A DNA stretch of 64,000 bases from Longimicrobium sp. (lineage in GTDB: Bacteria; Gemmatimonadota; Gemmatimonadetes; Longimicrobiales; Longimicrobiaceae). Below, one piece after another: positions 47,591 to 56,574 of this stretch. Each line of letters opens with the position of its first letter. The first letter of the stretch is position 1. The notes under the pieces were generated by a model. The model was not told the DNA's origin and did no database searches. It saw nothing but the letters and a program-made list of their open reading frames with translations. A program made the translations under genes and the position numbers. The DNA lies in assembly GCA_036389795.1 (NCBI GenBank), contig DASVWD010000053.1, positions 54,403 to 118,402 on the forward strand, in the 5' to 3' direction.

Positions 47591-49039
47591 CTACGTCCGC
47601 GGCATGCGGCCGGCGATCTCGGCGAAGCGGGGCTGCTGGCGCAGGGGATCGAGGAGGCGGTCGTTGGCCAGGGTGGCCGCGGGGAGGCGGCCGGAGTCGA
47701 CCGCGCAGGCCAGGGCGTCGAGCGCGGGGTCCGTCTCGCCCGACTGGGCCAGGGCGCGCGCCAGCGAGTAGCAGACGCCGGGGTCGCGCGGCCGGATCGC
47801 CTCGGCGATGCGCAGCAGGTAGACGGCGCGGGCATAGTCGCGCTGGCTCATGTAGCGCCCCTGCTCGAGCCCCCCTGTCCAGGCGAACGCCAGCGCCAGG
47901 AGCCGCCTCGCGGACATCGCCGCGTCCCGGTCCGTGCTGTCGGCGGCCTCGCGCTTGAGCCGCTCCACCTCCAGCGTGGCCAGCGAGCGGCCCTGCGGCG
48001 GCAGGCGCGGCTCGCTCCGCACCTCGGCGAGCCAGGCGAGCAGCCGCTCGCTGTAGGGGCGCCAGCGCGCGGCCAGCGCGTCGCGGCGGGCGGCCGCGCG
48101 CTGCACGCCGCGGTCGCGCTCCAGGGCGATCCGCCGCGCCTCGGCCTCGGCCACGTCGCGCAGGCCCCCGAAGTCCGCCACCAGCGAGCGGTACTCCCGG
48201 AGCGCGTCCACGCCCGCGCCGGCCGCCTCCAGCGCGCGCGCCCTGGCCAGCCGGGCGGCGAGCACGGAGTCGATCCACGGCTCGTCGCGCGGGGCGAGCC
48301 CCGACTTCATGGCCTGGAGCTGCAGCCACTCCAGCGCCTCGGCCGCCACCTCCTTCGGCGGCCACGAGTGCGGGCCGGCGAAGGTGACCAGGCGGTGCGG
48401 GTGGTGCGTGGCCGCGAGCAGCGTGTCCACGGCGAACATCTCGTCGTGGTTGAAGTCCAGGTCGCCCACGGTGTTGTAGACGGCGAACGGCTTGAGCCTG
48501 GGCAGCATCGCGCGCCAGACCCCCGTCTGCGAGGGGAAGCCGGCGCCCACCGCCACGATCCCCGCCAGGTTGCCGTCGAGCTGCACCGCCGTGCCCCACG
48601 CGTGCCGCGCCGTGCCCGAGAAGCCCGCCAGGTAGAGCCGCCGCGTGTCGATCGAGAGGTTCTGCTGCGCGTCCAGCAGCATGGCGTCGAGCGAGGCGTC
48701 GTTCACGGTGGCGGCCGAGTCGGCGTCGCTCAGCGTGTTGTACGAGCTCATCAGCACCCAGCCGTTGCGTTCGGCGGCCTCGCGGAACAGCTCCATGGGC
48801 ACCATCGCCCGTCCGCGCGGGTCCATCAGGATCAGCAGCGGCCAGGTCTTCTCGCGCGTGTAGGCGGAAGGCAGGTAGAGCGCGTAGCTGCGCCCCGCGT
48901 CCGCGCGCGTGGCGATCTTCGCCACCACGCGGCCGGGCGTGACCGAGTCGGCCGCGGGCTGCTGCGCCGCGAGCCCGCCTGTCAGCAGGAGCGCGGCGAG
49001 CGCCGGGGCGGCGGGGACGGAGAGTCGGCGGATCGTCAT
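47591..49039 (-). CDS. Secreted esterase-like alpha/beta hydrolase with C-terminal helical repeats
   Basis: A 482-residue protein with a signal peptide (ALAALLLTGGLAAQ). Residues about 45-235 look like an esterase/PHB-depolymerase-type fold: YALYLPSAYTREKTWPLLILMDPRG, nucleophile Ser in LYLAGFSGTARHAWG, and a late His in TFAGPHSWPP. The Asp may be in TVGDLDFNHDE. The C-terminal half is alpha-helical, with a TPR-like stretch (YARAVYLLRIAEAIRPRDPGVCYSLARALAQSG). Substrate unknown. Confidence 0.78.
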   Translation of the reverse strand: MTIRRLSVPAAPALAALLLTGGLAAQQPAADSVTPGRVVAKIATRADAGRSYALYLPSAYTREKTWPLLILMDPRGRAMVPMELFREAAERNGWVLMSSYNTLSDADSAATVNDASLDAMLLDAQQNLSIDTRRLYLAGFSGTARHAWGTAVQLDGNLAGIVAVGAGFPSQTGVWRAMLPRLKPFAVYNTVGDLDFNHDEMFAVDTLLAATHHPHRLVTFAGPHSWPPKEVAAEALEWLQLQAMKSGLAPRDEPWIDSVLAARLARARALEAAGAGVDALREYRSLVADFGGLRDVAEAEARRIALERDRGVQRAAARRDALAARWRPYSERLLAWLAEVRSEPRLPPQGRSLATLEVERLKREAADSTDRDAAMSARRLLALAFAWTGGLEQGRYMSQRDYARAVYLLRIAEAIRPRDPGVCYSLARALAQSGETDPALDALACAVDSGRLPAATLANDRLLDPLRQQPRFAEIAGRMPRT

Positions 49040-49193
49040 CGTCGAAACGGGGAAGAGCCCGCGTGGAAGATCGAAGCTCGCGGTGGGGAGGACGGCGCCC
49101 CCGCAACCGCGCTAGAACGAATCCTAGCGCCGGAGTCTGACGCCTGTCACCCCCGCGGGACGAAGCGTGCAGCGCGGGGGCGGGAGGTTGAAA

Positions 49194-49254
49194 GGCGGCT
49201 GAAGCCGCGGCAACAACTGCGGAAAGCCTCGCAAACCCCGCGAGGCTTCAACAG
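49194..49254. repeat. GCGAGGCTT hairpin repeat, copy 3
   Basis: CGGCTGAAGCCG, CAACAACTGCGG, AAAGCCTCGCAAACC and CCGCGAGGCTTCAAC in order: two adjacent small hairpins. It lies in a 484-base gap with no gene. Confidence 0.75.
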
Positions 49255-49395
49255 CCTCGAACCTGCGCCGACGAGCCGGGAAAGCTCCCTCCACCGCGCA
49301 GCGGGGGAGGGACCGGCGCGCCAGGCGCCAGGGAGGGGACCCCTCGCCGCCGCGCCGATCTCCGCCAGGCGAGCGGAGACCGGCCGCGGGTCCTC

Positions 49396-49440
49396 TCGCA
49401 CTTTCGCACTCACGCACTCCTCACCATCCCGCACTTTCGC
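49396..49440. repeat. TTCGCAC tandem array
   Basis: Copies of TTCGCAC and CACGCAC, ending 83 bases before the DUF5683 gene. The remainder of this gap holds a CCCTCC/GGAGGG hairpin region near 49290 and nothing recognisable. Confidence 0.65.
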
Positions 49441-49523
49441 CCGCCCGCCCTTCCCGCTACCGTTCCACCGCGCCCGGGACCGCGCCTTGCAGCCGGACGC
49501 TCCACCCCGCTCCGCCGACGACG

Positions 49524-50087
49524 ATGACCCAGCCTCCGTGGCGCCGCCTGGCGATCCTGCTTCCGCTGGCCGTGCTGGCCCTGGCGGCGCCCGCGCGCGC
49601 GCAGGTGACGCCCGACACCGCGCGCCCGCTGCAGGTGCGCGACACCACGCCGGCCGCGCGGCGCGACACGGCGCAGCGGCGCTACCGCATCTCGCCGCGC
49701 GGGGCGTTCCTGCGCTCGCTGGTGCTGCCGGGGTGGGGGCAGTCGGCCATCGGCGCGCCGGGGCGGGGGGCGGTCTACTTCGGGCTGGAGGCGGGGAGCC
49801 TGTGGATGGTCTACAAGTCCGACCGCAAGCTCCAGGAGTCGCGCCGCCGCGACGGCGCGCTGCGCGAGCAGGGGCTGCTGGAGGAGGGGCAGGTGAGCGG
49901 CCTCACGCGCGACCGCCGCGCCCAGCGCGAGGACTGGATCACCCTGTCGGTGTTCTGGCTCTTCTTCTCGGGCGCCGACGCCTTCGTGGCCGCCCACCTG
50001 CGCGACTTCGACGAGCACGTGAACGTGGAGCCCGCCCCCACCGGCGGCCTGCAGCTCGAGGCCAGCATCCCCGTGGGCAATGAGTGA
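49524..50087 (+). CDS. DUF5683-family membrane protein
   Basis: A 187-residue protein with a signal peptide (ILLPLAVLALAAPARAQ). The domain signature is RISPRGAFLRSLVLPGWGQSAIG, followed by a hydrophobic hairpin (AVYFGLEAGSLWMVYKS) and ITLSVFWLFFSGADAFVAAHL. DUF5683 proteins are conserved in Bacteroidota and Gemmatimonadota, with unknown function. Its end overlaps murI by 8 bases, so the two are co-translated. Confidence 0.85.
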   Translation: MTQPPWRRLAILLPLAVLALAAPARAQVTPDTARPLQVRDTTPAARRDTAQRRYRISPRGAFLRSLVLPGWGQSAIGAPGRGAVYFGLEAGSLWMVYKSDRKLQESRRRDGALREQGLLEEGQVSGLTRDRRAQREDWITLSVFWLFFSGADAFVAAHLRDFDEHVNVEPAPTGGLQLEASIPVGNE

Positions 50088-50895
50088 GCTCGCCGCGCCC
50101 GTCGCCATCTTCGACTCCGGGATCGGTGGCCTGAGCGTCGCCCGGGAGATCCGGGGCGCCCTGCCGTCCGAGCACCTCCTCTACGTGGCCGACCACGCCT
50201 ACGTCCCCTACGGCGGCCGCACGACCGAGGAGGTGCGCGCGCGCACGCTGGCCGCCGGGCGCTGGCTGGAGGCGCAGGGCGCCAAGGTCCTGGTCGTCGC
50301 CTGCAACACCGCCTCGGGCGCCGCGCTGGAGCACCTGCGCGAGCACCTGGGGATCCCCGTCGTGGGCCTGGAGCCGGCCGTGAAGCCCGCCGTCGCCCTG
50401 TCGAAGGCGGGCCGCGTGGGGGTGATGGCGACGGTGGGGACGCTGGCCTCCGAGCGCTACGCCCGGCTCGTCGAAAACTACGGCGACGGCGCGCGGGTGG
50501 TCCCGCAGCCCTGCCCCGGCCTGGCCGACCTGATCGAGGACGGCCACCTGGACGGCGACGAGCTGAAGGCCGCCCTGGTCCCGCTCACCGAGCCGCTCCG
50601 GCGCGAGGGGGTGGACGTGGTGGTGCTCGGCTGCACGCACTACCCGTTCGTGCGCGACGCCATCGCCGCCGCGCTGGGGCCCGACGTGCGCATCATCGAC
50701 AGCGCCCCGGCCATCGCCCGCCGCGTCCGCCAGGTGCTCGCCGAGGCCGGCGCCCTGGCGGCGGGCGGCGAGGGGTCGCTCCGCCTCCTCACCACGGGCG
50801 ACCCCGCCGAGGTCGCCCCCGTGGTCGCCCGCGTCTGGGGCTCCCCCCTCCCCGTCGCGCACGTGGACGTCACGGAGCCCGCCCCGGCGCGATAG
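50080..50895 (+). CDS. murI: Glutamate racemase
   Basis: A 271-residue cofactor-independent racemase supplying D-glutamate for peptidoglycan. IFDSGIGGLSVAREI, the first catalytic Cys in VVACNTASGAALE and the second in VVLGCTHYPFVRD are all intact. ATG 50080 lies within the end of the DUF5683 gene. Confidence 0.97.
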   Translation: MSELAAPVAIFDSGIGGLSVAREIRGALPSEHLLYVADHAYVPYGGRTTEEVRARTLAAGRWLEAQGAKVLVVACNTASGAALEHLREHLGIPVVGLEPAVKPAVALSKAGRVGVMATVGTLASERYARLVENYGDGARVVPQPCPGLADLIEDGHLDGDELKAALVPLTEPLRREGVDVVVLGCTHYPFVRDAIAAALGPDVRIIDSAPAIARRVRQVLAEAGALAAGGEGSLRLLTTGDPAEVAPVVARVWGSPLPVAHVDVTEPAPAR

Positions 50896-50965
50896 GCATC
50901 TGTCGCGGCGAGACCAGCCTCGCCCGTCATTCTTCCGCCGAACTTCGCCTCCACCAGGGGGTTGG

Positions 50966-51027
50966 CCTTCACAGCCTCGCGCGGTTCGCGAGGCTTCCTG
51001 CTTTTGTTGCTGCGGCTTCAGCCGCCC
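50966..51027. repeat. GCGAGGCTT hairpin repeat, copy 4
   Basis: AGCCTCGCGCGGTTCGCGAGGCTT then GTTGCTGCGGCTTCAGCCGCC. Same order and spacing as the copy at 54294. Confidence 0.8.
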
Positions 51028-51124
51028 TTCGCCCTGCCCCCTCGCCTTGCCCGTTGACCCGCCCCCCCTCCCCGGGCTACCTTCCCCCGCACCCGAACTT
51101 CACCCGAAGAGACGACCGCCGACG

Positions 51125-52975
51125 ATGCCGCGCCGGATCCACGTCCTCCCCGACAAGCTCGCCAACCAGATCGCCGCCGGGGAGGTGGTCGAGCGTCCCG
51201 CGTCGGTGGTCAAGGAACTGGTGGAGAACGCGCTCGACGCGGGCGCCGCGCGGGTGGAGATCACGATCCGGAACGGCGGGAAGACGGAGATCCGCGTGGC
51301 CGACGACGGGCACGGGATGGGTCGCGAGGACGCCCTCCTCTCCGTCGACCGCCACGCCACCAGCAAGATCCGGAGCGAGGCCGACCTGGCCGCCATCCGC
51401 ACGCTGGGCTTCCGCGGCGAGGCGCTCCCCTCCATCGCCTCGGTGTCGCGGCTGGCGCTGGAGACCGCCGAGCGCGACGGCGACGGCACCCGCGTGCTGG
51501 TCGTCGCCGGGCAGATGGCGGGCGTGGAAGACTGCGCGCGGCGGCGGGGCACCACCGTCACCGTGCGGAGCCTCTTCTTCAACGTCCCCGCCCGGGCCAA
51601 GTTCCTGCGCTCCACCGCGGCCGAGAACCGCGCCGTGAGCGAGGTGGTGACCACGCTGGCGCTCGCCTCGCCGCAGGTGGCGTTCACGCTGGACGGCGGC
51701 GGGCGCGACGTGCTCACCCTCCCCGCGGCCGCCACCACGGCCGAGCGCGTGGCCGCCATCTGGGGCGGCGACGCGGCCGACGAGCTGATCTCCGTGGCGC
51801 ACCGCGAGGGCTCCGTGGCCGTCACCGGGCTGGTGCAGCGCCCCCACGCCTCGCGCCCCGGCGCCCGGCGCACGTACCTCTTCGTCAACGGCCGCGCCTT
51901 CGGCGACCGGGCGCTGGTGCGCGCCGCCGACCGAGCGTACCGCACCACCATCCCGCAGGGCGTCTACCCCTCGCTCTTCCTCTTCCTGGAGGTCCCCGAC
52001 GGCGAGGTGGACGTGAACGTGCACCCCGCCAAGGCCGAGGTGCGCTTCCGCGACCGCATCGGCGTGGAGCGCGCCGTGGAGGCGGGGATCCGCGCCGCCC
52101 TGGCCGGGCTGGAGAGCACCCCGGCCATCGGCGCGCGCGCCGCCGCGGCCGTCTCCGTCTCCTCCGCCACCGGCGAGCCCGTGCGCTACGGGCTGGAGCC
52201 CGGCTACGGCGCCGGCGTGGTGCGCGAGCCGCGCGCGGCCGGCTTCTCCACCACCGCGTCCGCCCAGGCGGTCGCCGCGCCCGGATCGCCCGAGTCGCAG
52301 ATGACGCTCTTCGTCGCCGGCGGCGGCGCGGCTCCGGCGGAGGCGGGCGCTCCCGCGGCGGCGCCGACGGTGCTGCGCGAGGACGGGCTGTTCGGCGGGC
52401 AGCCGATGATGTGGCAGGTGCACAACACCTACATCCTGGCCGAGACGAGGAGCGGGCTGATCCTGGTGGACCAGCACTCGGCCCACGAGCGGGTGCTGTA
52501 CGAGGAGATCGTGCGCGGCTTCGACTCGGGCGACGTGGCCAGCCAGCGCCTTCTCTTCCCGATCACGCTGCGGCTCTCCCCGGCCGAGTACGACATCGTG
52601 GAGCAGGTGCGCGGGGTGCTGGAGCGCGCGGGCTTCGAGGTGGAGCCGTTCGGGGGGCGGGCGATCATCGTGCACTCCGTCCCCAACCCGCACCCGTACT
52701 TCGACGCCGAGCGCTGCCTGCGCGAGGTGATCGCCGAGCTGGCCGAGGGCTCGCCGCTGGTGGACTCGGCGCGGACGCAGCACCAGCGGATCGCGCTGTC
52801 GATGGCGTGCAAGGGCGCCATCAAGGCCGGCCAGAAGCTGACCCAGCGGGAGATGAGCGAGCTCTTCGACCGCCTCTTCGCCACCGAGCTCCCCTACCAC
52901 GACATCCACGGCCGCCCCACGGTGATCCAGCTCTCGCTGACCGAGCTGCACCGGCGGTTCGGGCGGAGTGCGTGA
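51125..52975 (+). CDS. mutL: DNA mismatch repair protein MutL
   Basis: A 616-residue MutL. The N-terminal GHKL ATPase has VVKELVENALDAGA, DDGHGM and TLGFRGEALPSIASV. A Pro/Ala-rich linker spans about residues 340-430. The C-terminal dimerisation and endonuclease domain has LVDQHSAHERVLYEE, ACKGAIKAGQKL and HGRPTVI. The metal-binding DQHA motif has Ser in place of Ala, while the other endonuclease residues remain, so nicking activity is likely. mutS is not in the window. Confidence 0.96.
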   Translation: MPRRIHVLPDKLANQIAAGEVVERPASVVKELVENALDAGAARVEITIRNGGKTEIRVADDGHGMGREDALLSVDRHATSKIRSEADLAAIRTLGFRGEALPSIASVSRLALETAERDGDGTRVLVVAGQMAGVEDCARRRGTTVTVRSLFFNVPARAKFLRSTAAENRAVSEVVTTLALASPQVAFTLDGGGRDVLTLPAAATTAERVAAIWGGDAADELISVAHREGSVAVTGLVQRPHASRPGARRTYLFVNGRAFGDRALVRAADRAYRTTIPQGVYPSLFLFLEVPDGEVDVNVHPAKAEVRFRDRIGVERAVEAGIRAALAGLESTPAIGARAAAAVSVSSATGEPVRYGLEPGYGAGVVREPRAAGFSTTASAQAVAAPGSPESQMTLFVAGGGAAPAEAGAPAAAPTVLREDGLFGGQPMMWQVHNTYILAETRSGLILVDQHSAHERVLYEEIVRGFDSGDVASQRLLFPITLRLSPAEYDIVEQVRGVLERAGFEVEPFGGRAIIVHSVPNPHPYFDAERCLREVIAELAEGSPLVDSARTQHQRIALSMACKGAIKAGQKLTQREMSELFDRLFATELPYHDIHGRPTVIQLSLTELHRRFGRSA

Positions 52976-52980
52976 TGAGG

Positions 52981-53016
52981 AAAGTGCGAAGTGCGAGGTG
53001 CGAAGTGCGAAGTGCT
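52981..53016. repeat. GTGCGAA tandem array
   Basis: Five imperfect GTGCGAA copies beginning 6 bases after the mutL stop codon. Confidence 0.8.
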
Positions 53017-53035
53017 AGGGATTCGGAACATTGAT

Positions 53036-53232
53036 TGTCATCCCGAAGGCGCCGCCGGACTCCGGTGCGGACGCGGTTTCGGGGCGGCGGCGCCTTCGGG
53101 ATCTACTCAGCCTTCCTGATGGTTGGCCTCCGTGACAGACAGCCGGCGCCCAGCCGCATCGAGTAGATCCCTCGGAGCATCCAACCCATGGTGCCGGACG
53201 CAGCTTACGTCGGACGCTCCCTCGGGACGACA
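53036..53232. repeat. TGTCAT-type inverted-repeat element, full length
   Basis: A 197-bp element with ends TGTCATCCCGAAGGCG and CGCTCCCTCGGGACGACA, and an inner GATCTACTC / GAGTAGATC pair. It is flanked by GTGCGAA copies on the left and TTCGCAC copies on the right, so the whole 52981..53294 gap is one nested inverted repeat. Confidence 0.8.
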
Positions 53233-53266
53233 TCCTTTGGCCGGCCCGGCCGCCTGCGCCGCCTTG

Positions 53267-53294
53267 TCGCACTTCGCACCCCGCACTTCGCACT
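53267..53294. repeat. TTCGCAC tandem array abutting the miaA start
   Basis: CGCACTTCGCACCCCGCACTTCGCACTGG ends 2 bases before the miaA ATG and replaces any Shine-Dalgarno site. Confidence 0.8.
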
Positions 53295-53296
53295 GG

Positions 53297-54250
53297 ATGT
53301 TCGACGCCCTCGCCATCGTCGGCCCCACCTCGTCGGGGAAGACCGCGCTCTCCATCGAGGTCGCGCGGCGGCTGGACGGCGAGGTGGTCTCGATGGACTC
53401 GCGCTCCGTCTACCGGGGGATGGACGTCGGCACCGCCAAGCCGACGCCCGAGGAGCGCGGCGGCGTCCCGCACCACGGCATCGACATCGCCGAGCCGTCG
53501 GAGCGCTTCAACGCCGGCCGCTGGGCGCGCTACGCGCGGGAGAAGATCGCCGAGATCCGCGCCCGCGGCCGCGTCCCGATGCTGGTGGGCGGGAGCGGCT
53601 TCTTCCTGCGCGCGCTCACCGACCCGATCTTCCACGAGCCGGAGCTGGACCCCGAGCGCCGCGCGCGCCTGGCGGAGCGGATGGAGGAGATGCCCGACGA
53701 GGAGCTGCACCGCTGGCTGGCGGCGCTCGACCCCGACGCGGCGGAGCGGCTGCGCCGCTGGGGCGGCCGCCAGCGCCTGACCCGCGCGCTGGAGGTGCCG
53801 CTGCTCACCGGCCGCCCGCTCTCGTGGTGGCACAGGAGCTCGCCGCCCGAGGCGCCGGGCGTGCCGGTGCTCGCCTTCATCCTGGACGTGCCGCGCGAGC
53901 TCCTCTTCGAGAGGATCGGCCGCCGGGTGGACGAGATGGTGCGGCTGGGGCTGGTGGAGGAGGTGCGGGATCTGGTGGCCCGCTACGGCGAGGAGGCTCC
54001 CGGCCTCAACGCCCACGGCTACGCCGAGCTGATCCCCTACCTGCGCGGCGAGCGGACGCTTGCAGAGGCGCTGGAGCTGGTGCGCCGGAACACCCGCGCC
54101 TACACGAAGCGCCAGGAGACCTGGAACCGCAGGCAGCTCCCCCCCGGCTCCGTCCGCCTCGACGCCACCCGCCCGCGCGAGGAGCTGGTCGAAGAGATCG
54201 TGCGGCGCTGGAACGAAAGTGCCCGGTCCCCAGTGCCCGGTGCCCGGTAA
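53297..54250 (+). CDS. miaA: tRNA dimethylallyltransferase
   Basis: A 317-residue enzyme that prenylates A37 of tRNAs reading UNN codons. The P-loop is IVGPTSSGKTALSIEVARR, the catalytic Asp is in SMDSRSVYRGMDVGTAKP, and the C-terminal motif is NTRAYTKRQETWNRR. ATG 53297 is chosen because the upstream extension is repeat DNA; no ribosome site is visible. The gene ends in a short repeat of GTGCCCGG units. Confidence 0.96.
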   Translation: MFDALAIVGPTSSGKTALSIEVARRLDGEVVSMDSRSVYRGMDVGTAKPTPEERGGVPHHGIDIAEPSERFNAGRWARYAREKIAEIRARGRVPMLVGGSGFFLRALTDPIFHEPELDPERRARLAERMEEMPDEELHRWLAALDPDAAERLRRWGGRQRLTRALEVPLLTGRPLSWWHRSSPPEAPGVPVLAFILDVPRELLFERIGRRVDEMVRLGLVEEVRDLVARYGEEAPGLNAHGYAELIPYLRGERTLAEALELVRRNTRAYTKRQETWNRRQLPPGSVRLDATRPREELVEEIVRRWNESARSPVPGAR

Positions 54251-54293
54251 CGGTGCACCCTGTCGCAGCCGCGCGCGAAGTTGCAGTTTGCAG

Positions 54294-54351
54294 TTGAAGC
54301 CTCACGCAGTTCGTGAGGCTTTCTGCAGTTGTTGCTGCGGCTTCAGCCGCC
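54294..54351. repeat. GCGAGGCTT hairpin repeat, copy 5
   Basis: AAGCCTCACGCAGTTCGTGAGGCTT, GTTGTTGCTGCGG and CGGCTTCAGCCG: two adjacent hairpins, in the gap between miaA and bshA. Confidence 0.8.
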
Positions 54352-54500
54352 CGGCCCGAAGCCGGCCGGTTCGCACCGGGCCGGGATCACGGCACCGATC
54401 TTCCGCTGTCCGGGTACTGAAGCGCCATCGCTGGCACAGGGTGTCCGGCGGCCGGGGTGTCTCGGACTCGAGGACCTGGAGCGAAGTGCCTGGGAAGAAC

Positions 54501-54528
54501 GCACTTCGCACCTCGCACTTCGCACTTC
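54501..54528. repeat. TTCGCAC tandem array upstream of bshA
   Basis: GCACTTCGCACCTCGCACTTCGCACTT, followed by a second short-unit run (GGCACTGGG...GGCACTGGGG) up to the bshA ATG. Confidence 0.75.
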
Positions 54529-54568
54529 TGACTGGGGCACTGGGCCCTTGGCACTGGGGACTGGTTCG

Positions 54569-55732
54569 ATGAAGATCGGCATCACCTGCTACCCCACCTA
54601 CGGCGGCTCGGGCGCCATCGCCACCGAGCTGGGGATCGCGCTGGCCGAGCGCGGGCACGAGATCCACTTCATCTCGTACGCGCAGCCGTTCCGCCTCCCC
54701 CACTTCATGGAGCGCGTCTTCTTCCACGAAGTGGAGATGGTGCACTACCCGCTCTTCGAGCACAACAACTACTCGCTCACCCTGGCGGCGGTGATGCACG
54801 AGACCGTGGCGCGCCAGGGGCTGGACCTGCTGCACGTGCACTACGCCATCCCGCACGCCACCAGCGCCTGGATCGCCAAGGAGATGCTGGGGCCCGGGCA
54901 CCCGCTCAAGATCGTCACCACCCTGCACGGCACCGACATCACCCTGATCGGCCAGGAGCGCAACTTCTGGGAGATCACCCGCTTCTCCATCCAGAAGTCC
55001 GACGGCATCACCTCCGTCTCCGACTACCTCAAGAGCGAGACGGTCGACGCCTTCCAGGTCTCCGCCGACGACATCGAGGTGATCCCCAACTTCGTCGACC
55101 CCGAGGCGTACAACCGCCAGCGCTACCCCTGCTGGAAGACCGCCTTCCTGCGCGACGGCGAGAAGCTGGTGCTGCACGTCTCCAACTTCCGCCCCGTCAA
55201 GCGCGTGCGCGACGTGGTGCGGATCTTCGCCCGGCTCACGCGCGAGGTGCCCAGCCGCCTGGTGTTCGTGGGCGACGGCCCCGAGCGCCCGGAGGCCGCC
55301 GACGAGGCGCGGCTGCAGGGCGTCACCGACCGCGTGGTGTTCCTGGGGAAGCAGGACTCCGTGGCCGAGATCATGGCGTGCGCCGACCTGCTGCTGCTGC
55401 CGTCGCAGAACGAGTCGTTCGGCCTGGTGGCGCTGGAGGCGATGGCCAGCGGCGTCCCCGTGGTGGCGACCACGGCCGGCGGCCTCCCCGAGGTGGTGGA
55501 CAGCGGCGAGACCGGCTACCTGGGCCCCGTCGGCGGCGTGGAGGAGATGGCGGAGGGGGCGATCGAGATCCTGCGCGACCCCGCGCGCTGGCGCGCCATG
55601 AGCGAGGCCGCCCGCGTGAGCGCCGTCGAGCGCTACGGCGTGGAGAGGGTCATCCCCCAGTACGAGCGCTACTACGAGCGCATCCTGGCCGGCGCGCCGA
55701 AGGAAGAGCCCGCGCTGGTGCCTGCCGATTGA
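54569..55732 (+). CDS. bshA: N-acetyl-alpha-D-glucosaminyl L-malate synthase
   Basis: A 387-residue GT-B glycosyltransferase (family GT4) that joins GlcNAc from UDP-GlcNAc to malate, the first step of bacillithiol synthesis. MKIGITCYPTYGGSGAIATELG is the diagnostic N-terminus, and NESFGLVALEAMASGVPVVAT the donor-sugar site. HVHYAIPHATSAW and TTLHGTDITLIG are also typical of BshA. bshB and bshC are not in the window. The last about 40 codons are duplicated at 56575. Confidence 0.95.
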   Translation: MKIGITCYPTYGGSGAIATELGIALAERGHEIHFISYAQPFRLPHFMERVFFHEVEMVHYPLFEHNNYSLTLAAVMHETVARQGLDLLHVHYAIPHATSAWIAKEMLGPGHPLKIVTTLHGTDITLIGQERNFWEITRFSIQKSDGITSVSDYLKSETVDAFQVSADDIEVIPNFVDPEAYNRQRYPCWKTAFLRDGEKLVLHVSNFRPVKRVRDVVRIFARLTREVPSRLVFVGDGPERPEAADEARLQGVTDRVVFLGKQDSVAEIMACADLLLLPSQNESFGLVALEAMASGVPVVATTAGGLPEVVDSGETGYLGPVGGVEEMAEGAIEILRDPARWRAMSEAARVSAVERYGVERVIPQYERYYERILAGAPKEEPALVPAD

Positions 55733-55823
55733 GTGCAGGATTTCGGGCGCTTCGACCCGATCGCGACCGCCATGCACCTGAGCGTCACCCGGCCGCGTAT
55801 TCCACCATGCTCCGGGGGTACCG

Positions 55824-56504
55824 ATGCTCAGGGTCCTTGCCCGGCTCGTAGCCGATGCGGCACTGGTCGCGATCCCCCTCTTCGTTTCAGCCGGGACGCT
55901 CGCGTGGTGGCGCGCCTGGGTGCTGCTGGCGGTGCTGCTGCTCGTCAGGACTGTCGGCGCGGTCGCCGTATACCGTGTGAACCCCGCCCTGCTTCGAGAG
56001 CGTGCCGGGCTGCCGGTCCACGGTGATCAACCCTGGACCGACAGACTGCTCCTGCTTGCCGTGATAACCACGGGATTCGTGGGACTGCCGGCCATCGCCG
56101 GCTTCGACGTGTTCCGCTGGCATGTGCTGCCCCGGCCGGCGCCGCTGCTCGCCGACCTCGGCCTGGTCCTGTTTACGTTCGGGTGGGGAATCAAGGCCCT
56201 CGCGCTTCGGGCGAATGCTTTCGCGACCACCGTGGTCCGTTTGCAACGTGAGCGAAAGCATGCCCTGGTGGACACCGGGGTATACGGGATCGTGCGGCAC
56301 CCGTTCTACGCCGGGACTCCGCTGGTCCTCGCAGGTCTGGGCTTGTGGTTGGAATCGTATGCCGCGGCGCTGTTCGCGGTCGTGCCGATCACTTTCATGG
56401 TGATGCGGCTCGAGCTGGAGGAACGCTTTCTCCGGCGCGAATTGCTTGGTTACAGTGAGTACGCGGCGCGCGTGCCGCATCGGCTGCTCCCGGGCATCTG
56501 GTAG
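55824..56504 (+). CDS. Isoprenylcysteine carboxyl methyltransferase-like membrane protein
   Basis: A 226-residue membrane protein with five hydrophobic segments. The C-terminal signature LVDTGVYGIVRHPFYAGTPLVLAGLGLWL and EERFLRRELLGYSEYAARVPHRLLPGIW matches the ICMT/PEMT methyltransferase group, which uses SAM to methylate lipids or prenylated substrates. It lies alone between bshA and a duplicated bshA 3' end, so it is probably inserted cargo. Substrate unknown. Confidence 0.85.
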   Translation: MLRVLARLVADAALVAIPLFVSAGTLAWWRAWVLLAVLLLVRTVGAVAVYRVNPALLRERAGLPVHGDQPWTDRLLLLAVITTGFVGLPAIAGFDVFRWHVLPRPAPLLADLGLVLFTFGWGIKALALRANAFATTVVRLQRERKHALVDTGVYGIVRHPFYAGTPLVLAGLGLWLESYAAALFAVVPITFMVMRLELEERFLRRELLGYSEYAARVPHRLLPGIW

Positions 56505-56574
56505 CAAGCGGCGGATTTACCGCGAGTTGCTGGTGCCAGTGCGGCCTGACGGTCGGATGAAGCTGACGGGCGAC

